Assembly (NCBI GenBank): GCA_043721775.1
Contig: JAYSQA010000114.1
Location: 1 to 55,618 of the forward strand
Direction of reading: 5' to 3'
Origin: Stagnihabitans sp043721775
GTDB lineage: Bacteria; Pseudomonadota; Alphaproteobacteria; Rhodobacterales; Rhodobacteraceae
Length of the DNA stretch: 55,618 nt
Shown here: one piece after another, positions 25,014 to 33,341 of the stretch
How positions within the stretch are numbered: position 1 is the first letter of the stretch
How the letters are laid out: the number at the start of each line of letters is the position of its first letter
The notes under the pieces: generated by a model
What the model was told of the DNA's origin: nothing
Database searches by the model: none
Seen by the model: only the letters and a program-made list of their open reading frames with translations
Translations under genes and position numbers: made by a program

Positions 25014-26624
25014 TTATGTCTTGAGGCGAAAGCGTTGGATCTTGCCGGTTTGGGTTTTCGGCAAAGCATCGGTGAAAATCACCCGGCGCGGATATTTGAA
25101 GGGCGCTATCATCCGCTTGACGTGGTCCTGCAAGATGCGGATCAACAGGTCCGAGGGTTCATGCCCCGAAGCCAATACCACATGCGCCTCGACGATACGG
25201 CCGCGCTCCTCATCTGGCGCACTGACCACGGCGCATTCCAGCACGGCGGGATGTGACAGCAAGGCCGCCTCCACCTCTGGCCCCGCGATGTTGTATCCGG
25301 CCGAGATGATCATGTCGTCCGACCGTGCTGCAAAGTGGAAGCGGCCCTCGTCATCCTGCCAGAAGCTGTCGCCTGTCAGGTTCCAGCCGTCCTTCACGTA
25401 TTTCCGCTGCCGGTCGTCGGCCATATAGCGGCACCCGGTCGGCCCCCGCACGGCCAGCCGTCCGATTTCACCACGCGGCACCTCTGCCATATCCTCACCG
25501 ACAACCTTCGCCTCATATCCCGCCACGGGCCGCCCCGTGCAGCCGGGCCGGTGGTCTTCAAACCGGTTGGTGATGAAGATATGCAGCATCTCGGTGGCAC
25601 CAATGCCATCCAGCATCGGTTTGCCGGTGCGTTCGATCCACTCATGATAAACCGGGGCGGGCAGCGTTTCCCCGGCACTCACCGCCGCCCGCAGGCTGGA
25701 CAGATCGGCCCCCGCCTCCATCGCCTTCAGCATCGCCCGGTAGGCGGTGGGCGCGGTAAAACACACCGTGGCCTTATGCTCTTGTATAAGCGAGATCATG
25801 TTGGACGGTGACGCCTGTTCCAGCAACGCTGCCGCAGCCCCGAACCGCAGCGGAAAAATCGCCAGCCCGCCAAGGCCGAAGGTAAACGCCAGCGGAGGCG
25901 AGCCCACGAAGATATCCTCTGGCGTGACCTTCAGCACCTCTTTGGCGTAGCCGTCGGCGATGATCAGCAGGTCGCGGTGAAAGTGCATGGTGGCCTTGGG
26001 TTCGCCCGTGGTGCCAGAGGTGAAACCCAGCAAAGCCACATCGTCGCGCCCGGTCTGCACGGCGGCAAAGCGCACGGGCTTGGACAGCGCAATCCGGTCA
26101 AGTTCCGCATCATGGTTGGCCGTGCCATCAAACCCCACCACTGTTCGCAGGAAGGCCGAGCCTTTGGCGCAGGCCACCAGTTCCTCCATCAGCCTGGTGT
26201 CGCACAGGGCATGGGAAATCTCGGCCTTGTCGACAATCGCCGAAAGCTCGCCCGCCCGTAGCATCGGCATGGTATTGACCACCACCGCACCGGCCTTGGT
26301 CGCAGCCAGCCAGGCGGCCACCATCGCCGGATTGTTGGCAGAGCGGATCAGCACCCGGTTCCCCGGCATGACCCCATAAACCTCTACCAGGGCATGGGCG
26401 ATGCGGTTCGACCAATCCGCCAGCTCCTTGTAGGTGCGCTGCCGTCCGTTGCCGATCAGGGCCACATGGTCGCCAAAGCCGCGCTCGACCATGCGGTCGC
26501 ACAGTTCGACGCCAGCGTTCAGCCAGTCCGGATAATGAAAGACCGAGGCAATCTCTGGCCAATCCTCGGGTGCGGGCAAACGATCCCGCGTGAATGTATC
26601 CGCATGTCCTGTCGGTCCCAGCAT
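25014..26624 (-). CDS. Aryl-CoA ligase, probably 2-aminobenzoate-CoA ligase
   Basis: 536 residues of the AMP-forming adenylate synthetase family. The phosphate-binding loop is LGFTSGTTGEPKATMH, followed by the ATP motif DGIGATEMLHIF and the acid motif LTGDSFWQDDEG, and the C-terminal catalytic Lys is in PKTQTGKIQRF. Length and the N-terminal WPEIASVFHYPDWLNAGVEL region fit benzoate/2-aminobenzoate-CoA ligases. It would activate anthranilate to 2-aminobenzoyl-CoA, the substrate of the fused monooxygenase/reductase encoded in the same minus-strand operon. Benzoate or salicylate are alternative substrates. Its ribosome site overlaps the TAG stop of the RidA gene. Confidence 0.82.
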   Translation of the reverse strand: MLGPTGHADTFTRDRLPAPEDWPEIASVFHYPDWLNAGVELCDRMVERGFGDHVALIGNGRQRTYKELADWSNRIAHALVEVYGVMPGNRVLIRSANNPAMVAAWLAATKAGAVVVNTMPMLRAGELSAIVDKAEISHALCDTRLMEELVACAKGSAFLRTVVGFDGTANHDAELDRIALSKPVRFAAVQTGRDDVALLGFTSGTTGEPKATMHFHRDLLIIADGYAKEVLKVTPEDIFVGSPPLAFTFGLGGLAIFPLRFGAAAALLEQASPSNMISLIQEHKATVCFTAPTAYRAMLKAMEAGADLSSLRAAVSAGETLPAPVYHEWIERTGKPMLDGIGATEMLHIFITNRFEDHRPGCTGRPVAGYEAKVVGEDMAEVPRGEIGRLAVRGPTGCRYMADDRQRKYVKDGWNLTGDSFWQDDEGRFHFAARSDDMIISAGYNIAGPEVEAALLSHPAVLECAVVSAPDEERGRIVEAHVVLASGHEPSDLLIRILQDHVKRMIAPFKYPRRVIFTDALPKTQTGKIQRFRLKT

Positions 26625-26633
26625 CTTGCTCTC

Positions 26634-27038
26634 CTACTCCGGCACCACGGCGGTCGCTTCAATCTCGACCTTCGCCCTGTCTTCCACCAAAGCCACCACC
26701 TGCACCAAGGCCATCGCCGGGAAGTGCTTGCCGATGGTGTCGCGGTACGCCTTCCCGATTTCCTTCAGGCTGGCCAGATAGTCCTGCTTGTCCGTCACAT
26801 ACCACGTCAGGCGCACCAGATGTTCCGGTTTTGCACCGCCACAGGCCAGAACCTCGACAATCGAGCGCAGCGTCTGCGCCACCTGTCCGGCAAAGTCATC
26901 CGTCTCAAACTCCTGCTGGGCGTTCCAGCCGATGATGCCGCCGGTCAGCACCAGCCTGCCACGCGCGGAAACCCCACTGGAATAGCCCGGCGTGGCCTTC
27001 CAGCCCTTCGGGTGCAAAAAGTCGTGCGAAGAAGTCAT
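26634..27038 (-). CDS. RidA/YjgF-family protein, probable enamine/imine hydrolase of the pathway
   Basis: 134 residues, a single RidA domain (RLVLTGGIIGWNAQ, VLACGGAKPEHLVRLTWYVTD, VEIEATAVVPE). RidA proteins hydrolyse enamines or imines and release ammonia. The Arg that binds the substrate carboxylate in classical RidA (FPARS) is Met here (FPAMALVQVV), so the substrate is probably not a free amino-acid-derived enamine. In this operon the expected enamine is the ring-reduced 2-aminobenzoyl-CoA product, a thioester without a carboxylate. It overlaps the dehydrogenase stop by ATGA. The fold is certain; the role is inferred. Confidence 0.82.
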   Translation of the reverse strand: MTSSHDFLHPKGWKATPGYSSGVSARGRLVLTGGIIGWNAQQEFETDDFAGQVAQTLRSIVEVLACGGAKPEHLVRLTWYVTDKQDYLASLKEIGKAYRDTIGKHFPAMALVQVVALVEDRAKVEIEATAVVPE

Positions 27039-28171
27039 GTCGCCTCCTTGGGCCGGATGGAACGAGCAATCACCACGCGCTGCACATCACTGGCGCCCTC
27101 ATAAATCCGTAGCGCCCGGATTTCCCGGTAAAGGCTTTCGACGACCGAGCCGCGCCGGACCCCCTCGCCGCCATGCAACTGCACCGCCATATCAATGACG
27201 CGCTGCGCCGCTTCAGTGGCGTAAAGTTTGGCCATGGCGGCTTCCCGCGTCACCCTCGCCGCCCCCATGTCCTTGGTCCAGGCGGCGCGGTAGACCAGCA
27301 GCGCCGCCGCATCGACCTCCAGCGCCATATCCGCCAGATGGCCCTGCACCATCTGCAACTCCGCCAAAGCCTGCCCCTGAATGCGCCGGGATGCCACGCG
27401 TGCAAGACTTTCATCCAAAGCCCGCCGCGCAAACCCCAAAGCCGCAGCGCCAACCGTGGAACGGAACACATCCAGCACGGCCATCGCCAGCTTGAAGCCC
27501 TCGCCCGCCTTGCCGATCAGGGCATTTTCCGGCAGTTCCACCCCATTCAGCTTCAGTCGGGCAAGGGGATGCGGCGCCATCACCTCCAGCCGCTCCTCCA
27601 CTGTCAGGCCCTTCACATCGGCGGGCATCAGGAATGCCGACAGGCCGCGCGCCCCTGGCGCCTCGCCCGTCCGCGCAAACACCACATAGATATCCGCAAT
27701 CCCACCATTGGAAATCCAGGTCTTCTCTCCTGAAAGCCGCCAGCCGCCCTGCACCCGTTCCGCAACTGTCGCCGTCGCCGCCACGTCCGAACCTGACCCC
27801 GGTTCCGTCAGCGCGAAGGCGGCAATCGCCGTCCCCGCCCGCGTTTTGTCCAGCCAAATCTTCTGCTCCGGCGTGCCGAACAACGACACCGCCCCCATCC
27901 CCAATCCCTGCATGGCAAAGGCAAAGTCCGCCAGCCCGTCATGCCGCGCCAAAGTCTCGCGGATCAGGCACAAGGTCCGCACATCCAGAACTCCGCCGGA
28001 ATGCTGCAACCAGCCATCTGCGCCCAGCATCGCCACCAAGTTGCGGCAAGCGGCATCAACGTCGCCATGATCTATCGGCAGATGCGCAATGCACCACGCG
28101 TCCAAAGCCGCTGCCAATGCCCGGTGCCGCGCCTCAAAGAAGGGCCAATCGAGGAAACTCTGATCGCTCAT
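27035..28171 (-). CDS. Acyl-CoA dehydrogenase
   Basis: 378 residues, complete family length. The flavin-binding FALTEPGSGSDVAATAT and KTWISNGG segments, the QLHGGEGV motif and the catalytic Glu in LRIYEGASDVQR are present. It would oxidise a ring-opened or alicyclic acyl-CoA in the anthranilate pathway, passing electrons to ETF. Start: ATG 28171 is preferred. The in-frame ATG at 28189 lies in the tail of an intergenic repeat and would add six residues (MKGARQ). It is flanked by the RidA gene (overlap) and the crotonase gene upstream. Confidence 0.9.
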   Translation of the reverse strand: MSDQSFLDWPFFEARHRALAAALDAWCIAHLPIDHGDVDAACRNLVAMLGADGWLQHSGGVLDVRTLCLIRETLARHDGLADFAFAMQGLGMGAVSLFGTPEQKIWLDKTRAGTAIAAFALTEPGSGSDVAATATVAERVQGGWRLSGEKTWISNGGIADIYVVFARTGEAPGARGLSAFLMPADVKGLTVEERLEVMAPHPLARLKLNGVELPENALIGKAGEGFKLAMAVLDVFRSTVGAAALGFARRALDESLARVASRRIQGQALAELQMVQGHLADMALEVDAAALLVYRAAWTKDMGAARVTREAAMAKLYATEAAQRVIDMAVQLHGGEGVRRGSVVESLYREIRALRIYEGASDVQRVVIARSIRPKEAT

Positions 28172-28182
28172 CTGCCTTGCGC

Positions 28183-28230
28183 CTTTCATTCTTGCTCAAA
28201 TATCCCGGGGGTGCGGGGGCTGGCCCCCGC
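28183..28230 (-). repeat. Palindromic intergenic element, copy C (hairpin plus conserved tail)
   Basis: GCGGGGGC/GCCCCCGC (28213-28220 with 28223-28230) forms an 8-bp stem. Reading on the minus strand, the tail GATATTTGAGCAAGAATGAA follows and ends 12 bases before the acyl-CoA dehydrogenase start. The hairpin begins 3 bases after the upstream crotonase stop, so within the operon it may reduce or stabilise part of the transcript. Same family as the elements near 7.1, 13.0, 43.8 and 47.4 kb. Confidence 0.75.
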
Positions 28231-28232
28231 CC

Positions 28233-29042
28233 TTAATCACCTGCGAAAACGGGCCGCTCTTTGGCCACGAAGGCGCGGTAGGCCCGTTCAAAGTCCTTGG
28301 TCTGCATGCAGATCGCCTGCGCCTGCGCCTCGGCTTCAATGGCCTGCTCCAGCCCCATGTTCCACTCATGGTTCAATTGGGTCTTGGTGATGCCATGTGC
28401 GAAGGTCGGGCCAGAGGCCAAACGCTCGGCCAAGGTGCGCGCCTCCGCCTCCAGTGTCACGGCCGGGTGCAACGCGTTCCAAAAGCCCCACCGCTCGCCC
28501 TCAACAGCGTGCATCGTCCGCCCGGTATACAGCAGTTCGGCCGCGCGGCCCTGCCCGATTATCCGGGGCAGCATGGCGCAAGCCCCCATGTCACAGCCCG
28601 CCAAACCGACGCGGGTGAACAGGAACCCGCATTTGGCCTCTGGCGTCGCCAGCCTCAGGTCTGACGCCATCGCAATGATCGCCCCCGCCCCCACCGCCAC
28701 GCCATCGACTGCGCATATGATCGGCTTGCCGCAACCGATCATCGCCTTGACCAGATCGCCGGTCATCCGGGTGAAGGCCAAAAGGTCCTTCATGGGCAGC
28801 CCGATCAGCGGCCCGATAATCTCATGCACATCGCCGCCGGAACAGAAATTCCCACCGTTCGGGGCGAAGATCACCACATCGACATCCTCAGCGTAAACCA
28901 GATCGCGGAACAGGTCGCGCAACTCGGCATAGCTTTCGAAAGTCAGGGGGTTTTTCCGTTCTGGCCGGTTCAGGCGCACGGTCGCAATGCGGTTTGAAAC
29001 CTCCCACAGGAAATGCTGCGGCTTGCGGTCTGCCAGTTTCAT
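28233..29042 (-). CDS. Enoyl-CoA hydratase/isomerase (crotonase) family protein, possible ring-opening hydrolase
   Basis: 269 residues. The crotonase oxyanion-hole segments are GGNFCSGGDVHEI and GVAVGAGAIIAMASDLRLA. At the two catalytic positions of enoyl-CoA hydratase, the first Glu is missing (FLFTRVGLAGCDMGACAML in place of the usual PE...GAGG) while the second is kept (RAAELLYTG). The altered active site suggests a reaction other than simple hydration, possibly hydrolytic opening of the alicyclic ring. It overlaps the MarR stop by ATGA, fixing it in the anthranilate operon. Confidence 0.85.
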   Translation of the reverse strand: MKLADRKPQHFLWEVSNRIATVRLNRPERKNPLTFESYAELRDLFRDLVYAEDVDVVIFAPNGGNFCSGGDVHEIIGPLIGLPMKDLLAFTRMTGDLVKAMIGCGKPIICAVDGVAVGAGAIIAMASDLRLATPEAKCGFLFTRVGLAGCDMGACAMLPRIIGQGRAAELLYTGRTMHAVEGERWGFWNALHPAVTLEAEARTLAERLASGPTFAHGITKTQLNHEWNMGLEQAIEAEAQAQAICMQTKDFERAYRAFVAKERPVFAGD

Positions 29043-29473
29043 TTCGTCCCCATCCGTTTGAGAATATCGGTCAGCACATCCAGATCGCTTTCCGACAGGC
29101 CACCAAACACCCGGCTTACTTCGGCCTCATGTTCCACAGCCAGGCCTTCGAACTGCTGCATGCCGTCGCCCGTCAAAGCCACGAACACCGTCCGTCTGTC
29201 GGTTTCTGACGGGGTGCGGCGCACCAGACCGTCCTTTTCCAGCCGGTCCACCACCGTCGTCGCATTGCCGTTCGACACCAAGAGCATGCGGGAAAGTTCC
29301 GACATCGTCACCCCCTCGCGCCGCCGGTACAATGCGGCCATCACGTCAAAGCGGGGCAGGGTGGTGTCATGCTTGACGCGCAGAAACTCGCGTAGTTCGG
29401 ATTCGGCGGCACGCGTGACGCCCAACAACCTGATCCACATCTTGAGCCGCCGCTTGGACGATGGGTCGTTCAC
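29039..29473 (-). CDS. MarR-family transcriptional regulator of the anthranilate cluster
   Basis: 144 residues with the MarR winged helix: LRVKHDTTLPRFDVMAALYRR, recognition region MSELSRMLLVSNGNATTVVDRLEKDGLVRR, and wing DRRTVFVALTGDG. It is embedded in the operon with ATGA overlaps on both sides. MarR proteins in aryl-CoA clusters often repress until they bind the CoA thioester; here 2-aminobenzoyl-CoA would be the expected effector (inference). The likely operator is the double palindrome at 32536-32564 between the two divergent operons. Confidence 0.92.
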   Translation of the reverse strand: MNDPSSKRRLKMWIRLLGVTRAAESELREFLRVKHDTTLPRFDVMAALYRRREGVTMSELSRMLLVSNGNATTVVDRLEKDGLVRRTPSETDRRTVFVALTGDGMQQFEGLAVEHEAEVSRVFGGLSESDLDVLTDILKRMGTK

Positions 29474-30204
29474 ACCTCGCCCCCCGCGATCACGATGGCT
29501 TGGCCGTTGACGCCCTCAGACCCCGGCCCGCACAGATACAGCGCCGCCGCTGTCACCTCGGCCGGCTGGAACAACCGGCCTTGCGGGTTCAACCCCTCCA
29601 GCGCGGCTTTGGCCTGTTCGGGGGTTCGGCCGGTCTTTTCACTGATGATGCGGATGGATTGATCCGTCATTTCGGTATCGAGAAACCCCGGGCAGATCGC
29701 ATTGACCGTCACCGGCCCGCGCGCCACCTCCAAAGCCAAAGACCGCACCATCCCCATCACGCCATGCTTGGCCGCAGCATAGGGTGCCACCTTGGCATAG
29801 CCCTTGACCCCCGCGGTCGAGCATACCGCCACCAGCCGCCCCCAGCCCTCCATCTGGCGCAGCCCCTCACGGAAGGTCAGGAAAACGCCTGTCAGGTTCA
29901 CCGCCAGCATCGCGTTCCATTGATCAAGACTGGTCTTGTGAAACGGCGCGGAATCCGCCTGTCCGGCGTTGGCTACGACGATGTCCACCTGGCCTGCCTC
30001 GGTGAACAGCGCTATAACCGAACGTTCGTTCGTCACATCGCAGGCCAGTCCCCTGATGCCGGGATGCAGGGCGGTTGTCCGTGCCAAAGCCTCCACCCGG
30101 CGACCGCAGATGATGACCTGTGCCCCGGCCGTGGCAAAGCCAAGCGCCAGGTCTGCCCCTGCCCCTGACCCGCCGCCGGTGACCAGAACGCGCTTGCCAA
30201 TCAT
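29470..30204 (-). CDS. Short-chain dehydrogenase/reductase
   Basis: 244 residues of classical SDR type. The NAD(P) motif is TGGGSGAG (9-16), then VANAG (77-81), and the catalytic Ser129, Tyr142 and Lys146 (YAAAK) are all present. The acidic CDVTNE after strand 3 is usual. In this operon it would oxidise or reduce an alcohol/ketone intermediate after ring reduction or ring opening. It is coupled by ATGA to both the fused monooxygenase gene upstream and the marR gene downstream. Confidence 0.92.
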   Translation of the reverse strand: MIGKRVLVTGGGSGAGADLALGFATAGAQVIICGRRVEALARTTALHPGIRGLACDVTNERSVIALFTEAGQVDIVVANAGQADSAPFHKTSLDQWNAMLAVNLTGVFLTFREGLRQMEGWGRLVAVCSTAGVKGYAKVAPYAAAKHGVMGMVRSLALEVARGPVTVNAICPGFLDTEMTDQSIRIISEKTGRTPEQAKAALEGLNPQGRLFQPAEVTAAALYLCGPGSEGVNGQAIVIAGGEV

Positions 30205-32483
30205 GCCCGCAAAACCTCGGTCGCCTTGGTCAACAGCCGCACCGCCTGATCGCGGCCCGCCAGATAGGGCAGCGGCCAGGCCGTCGGATCGCCCGTCTTC
30301 ACGGCCTGATGCAGTGTCCAGTAGGGGTCCGCCAAATGCGGCCGCGCCAAGGCGACCAAATCCGCCCGCCCGGCCAGCAATATCTGGTTGACCTGCTCGG
30401 CCTCGGTGATGTTGCCCACCGCCATCGTCGCCAGCCCCGCCTCATTTCGGATACGGTCGCTGAACGGGGTCTGGAACATCCGCCCATAAACCGGTCGCCC
30501 ATCGGTTGAGGTCTGGCCCGCCGAGACATCAATGATATCCGCCCCAGCCGCCGCGAACATAGCGGCAATCTCCACCGCTTCCGCAGGGGTCACGCCATCG
30601 TCGCCCACCCAGTCCGTAGCGGAAATCCGCACTGACATTGGCTTGGACCCGGGCCATTCCGCCCGCATCGCGGCAAAAACTTCCAGCGGATAGCGCATCC
30701 GGTTTTCCAGACTGCCGCCGTATTCATCCGTCCGGGTGTTCGACAGAGGACTGATGAAGCTTGAGATCAGATAGCCATGCGCCGCATGAAGTTCGATCAT
30801 GTCAAAGCCGCAGATCTTCGCCATCTCGGTCGCCTTGACGAACTGCAACAGCACTTTGTCCAAATCGGTGCGGTCCATTTCCTTCGGCACCTGATTGGCA
30901 GGTGTCCACGGCAGGGCCGAGGCGCTTATCACTGGCCAGTTGCCACGCGGCAAGGGGGCGTCGCCCTCCTCCCAGCCAACCTGCGTTGACCCCTTTCGCC
31001 CAGAATGCCCGATCTGGCAGCAGATCTTGGCCTGCGTCTCGGCATGAACGAAATCGACAATCCGCTTCCACCCGGCTTCATGTTTGGGCGTGTACAGCCC
31101 CGGACAGCCGGGCGTGATGCGGCCTTGCGCGGAAACGCAGGTCATCTCGGTATAGACCAGCCCCGCGCCGCCCTTGGCACGCTCAGCATAGTGAATGAAA
31201 TGCCAATCGCCCGGCACGCCATCGACCGACTTGTACTGCGCCATCGGCGAGACGACGATGCGGTTCTGCAATGCCATATCGCGCAAGCGGAAGGGCGCGA
31301 ACATGGGCTTGCGGCCCGGTTCCCCCCCGGCCTGTTCCTGAAACCAATCCTCGGCCTGTCGCAGCCACGCCGGGTCACGCGCCCGCAAATTCTCATGCGA
31401 AATCCGCTGGCTGCGTGTCAACAACGAGTAGGCGAACTGCAAGGGCGGCATGTCCAGATAACGCTCGACCTCTTCGAACCACTCCAGCGAGTTGCGGGCT
31501 GCCGATTGCAACCGCAACACCTCTACCCGGCGTTCGGCCTGATAGCGTTCAAATGCGCCTTCCAGCGTGGGTTCGGAATGCAGATATTCCGCCAGCGCAA
31601 TTGCTGAGTCAAACGCCAGCCTTGATCCCGACCCGATCGAAAAATGCCCGGTTGCCGCCGCATCGCCCATCAGCACGACATTCTCATGATACCAGCGGTT
31701 GCAGATCACCCGCGGGAACTGCATCCATACCGCCGAGCCGCGCAAATGCGCCGCGTTCGACATTAACGAATGACCGTTCATATGGTCGGCAAAGATCGTT
31801 TCGCAGGTGGCAATCGTCTCTTCCTTGGACATCGCCTCAAAGCCCAGACGGTCCCAGGTGTTGGGCAGGCATTCGACGATGAAGGTCGCGGTGTCGTTGT
31901 CGAACTGGTAGACATGCGCCCAGACCCAGCCATGCTGGGTCTTCTCGAAGATGAAGGTGAACGCGTCGCCGAACTTGGCATGCGTTCCCAGCCAGACAAA
32001 CTTGCACTTCCTTGTGTCGATATCGGGCTGGAACACGTCCGCATATTCGCGCCGCACCAACGAGTTGATGCCGTCGGTTGCCACCACAAGATCATAGTCG
32101 CGCCGGTACTCCTCCGCCGTCTTGAACTCTGTCTCGAATTGCAGATCGACGCCCAATTCCCGCGCCCGCGCCTGAAGCAGGATCAGCATCGCCTTGCGCC
32201 CGATCCCCGCAAAGCCGTGCCCGCCTGACACGGTGCGGTTGCCGTTGTGGACCACCGCAATATCATCCCAATAGGCGAAATTGCTGCGAATGGCGTCCGT
32301 CGACACCGGGTCATTCTTCTGCATCCGGCTTAGCGCATCGTCCGACAACACCACCCCCCAGCCAAAGGTATCATTGGCCCGGTTCCGTTCCAGCACCGTC
32401 ACCTGATGGCCAGGGTCGCGCAGCTTCATGGATATGGCGAAGTACAAACCAGCGGGGCCGCCGCCAAGACACAGAACTTTCAT
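30201..32483 (-). CDS. Fused 2-aminobenzoyl-CoA monooxygenase/reductase
   Basis: 760 residues in two flavoprotein domains. Residues 1 to about 380 are a single-component FAD monooxygenase (VLCLGGGPAGLYFAISMKL, later VVLMGDAAATGHFSIGSG). From about 395 to 750 it is an Old-Yellow-Enzyme-like FMN reductase (FAPFRLRDMALQNRIVVSPM, IGHSGRKGS, ELHAAHGYLISSFISPLSN) without Fe-S cysteines. This fusion is the key enzyme of aerobic CoA-dependent anthranilate breakdown: it hydroxylates the ring with O2 and then reduces it using NADH. The alternative annotation salicylyl-CoA 5-hydroxylase fits the same fold. Start ATG 32483, with AAAGGAACC before it. Confidence 0.88.
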   Translation of the reverse strand: MKVLCLGGGPAGLYFAISMKLRDPGHQVTVLERNRANDTFGWGVVLSDDALSRMQKNDPVSTDAIRSNFAYWDDIAVVHNGNRTVSGGHGFAGIGRKAMLILLQARARELGVDLQFETEFKTAEEYRRDYDLVVATDGINSLVRREYADVFQPDIDTRKCKFVWLGTHAKFGDAFTFIFEKTQHGWVWAHVYQFDNDTATFIVECLPNTWDRLGFEAMSKEETIATCETIFADHMNGHSLMSNAAHLRGSAVWMQFPRVICNRWYHENVVLMGDAAATGHFSIGSGSRLAFDSAIALAEYLHSEPTLEGAFERYQAERRVEVLRLQSAARNSLEWFEEVERYLDMPPLQFAYSLLTRSQRISHENLRARDPAWLRQAEDWFQEQAGGEPGRKPMFAPFRLRDMALQNRIVVSPMAQYKSVDGVPGDWHFIHYAERAKGGAGLVYTEMTCVSAQGRITPGCPGLYTPKHEAGWKRIVDFVHAETQAKICCQIGHSGRKGSTQVGWEEGDAPLPRGNWPVISASALPWTPANQVPKEMDRTDLDKVLLQFVKATEMAKICGFDMIELHAAHGYLISSFISPLSNTRTDEYGGSLENRMRYPLEVFAAMRAEWPGSKPMSVRISATDWVGDDGVTPAEAVEIAAMFAAAGADIIDVSAGQTSTDGRPVYGRMFQTPFSDRIRNEAGLATMAVGNITEAEQVNQILLAGRADLVALARPHLADPYWTLHQAVKTGDPTAWPLPYLAGRDQAVRLLTKATEVLRA

Positions 32484-32535
32484 GGCGGTTCCTTTCCGGA
32501 ATGGGTTGGATGCAGGATGCACCACCCACAAATAA

Positions 32536-32564
32536 TTTCAAGCTTAAAACTTTCCAGCTTGAAA
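32536..32564. promoter_or_regulatory. Double palindromic operator in the divergent anthranilate promoter region
   Basis: Two 14-bp near-palindromes lie side by side: TTTCAAGCTTAAAA (32536-32549) and TTTCCAGCTTGAAA (32551-32564), each with one mismatched pair and both fitting TTTCAAGCTTGAAA. Centres are 15 bp apart. The region is the 108-bp gap between the monooxygenase/reductase gene (minus) and the second crotonase gene (plus). It is the natural site for the MarR protein encoded in the cluster. Confidence 0.6.
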
Positions 32565-32591
32565 CTTCGCCTCAGCAAGGGATGATGGACC

Positions 32592-33341
32592 ATGGACCTG
32601 ATCATCGACCCTCAGCAAGGCTGGACCCGCCTGACCCTGAACCGGCCAGAGGCGCGCAATGCATTGAACACCGCGCTTCTGGGGCGGCTTGCGGCAGCTT
32701 TGACTACCCTCTCCACCGACAAGACCTGCCGCGCCGTTGTCCTGACCGGCACCAACGGAAACTTCGCCGCCGGGGCGGACATTGGCGAGATTGAACACAA
32801 GTCCTCGGCTGAAGGGGCTGCTGACCCCCGCAAGGCGTATTGGGCCAGCATCCGCGCCTTCCCCAAACCGCTGATAGTTGCGGTTGAGGGTTTCGCCCTT
32901 GGCGGTGGCTTTGAACTTGCACTTATGGCCGACATGATCGTTCTTGGGCCGACCGCCAGGCTGGGTCTGCCCGAGACAAGTCTTGGCCTGATCCCTGGCG
33001 CCGGTGGTGGCCAACGCCTGCTGGCGCTGGTCGGTCGCGCCCGGGCCACACGGATGGTTCTGATGGGAGAGATAATTGACGCCGACACGGCGCTGGCATG
33101 GGGCATCGCCGCCTTTCAGGCCGACGCGGCCTTGACCGAGGCCGAAGCCCTCGCCACCCGCCTTGCTCTGCGTGCGCCCCTTGCCCTGATGGCAGCCAAG
33201 CGCGCCATGGTCGCCAGCGAGGCAGCCTTGGCGCTTGGCCCGGAACGTGACGCCTTCGAGGCATTGCTTGACACATCTGACAAAACCGAGGGCATCCGCG
33301 CCTTCCGCGAGAAACGCAAACCTGATTTCCGGGGGGATTGA
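32592..33341 (+). CDS. Enoyl-CoA hydratase/isomerase family protein
   Basis: 249 residues. Oxyanion-hole segments GNFAAGADIGEIE and GFALGGGFELALMADMIV, and the catalytic Glu in LGLPETSLGLIPGAGGGQRL, are as in enoyl-CoA hydratases such as PaaF; the second catalytic position is Arg (ATRMVLMG) instead of Glu. It would hydrate an enoyl-CoA formed after ring opening. It is the first gene of the short plus-strand operon divergent from the monooxygenase/reductase, and its stop overlaps the next start (TGATG). Confidence 0.9.
   Translation: MDLIIDPQQGWTRLTLNRPEARNALNTALLGRLAAALTTLSTDKTCRAVVLTGTNGNFAAGADIGEIEHKSSAEGAADPRKAYWASIRAFPKPLIVAVEGFALGGGFELALMADMIVLGPTARLGLPETSLGLIPGAGGGQRLLALVGRARATRMVLMGEIIDADTALAWGIAAFQADAALTEAEALATRLALRAPLALMAAKRAMVASEAALALGPERDAFEALLDTSDKTEGIRAFREKRKPDFRGD

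Noticed and set aside
30201..32483. Salicylyl-CoA 5-hydroxylase as the primary name
   Set aside because: The same fold is used by both enzymes, but the RidA gene and the absence of gentisate genes favour the aminobenzoyl-CoA reading.
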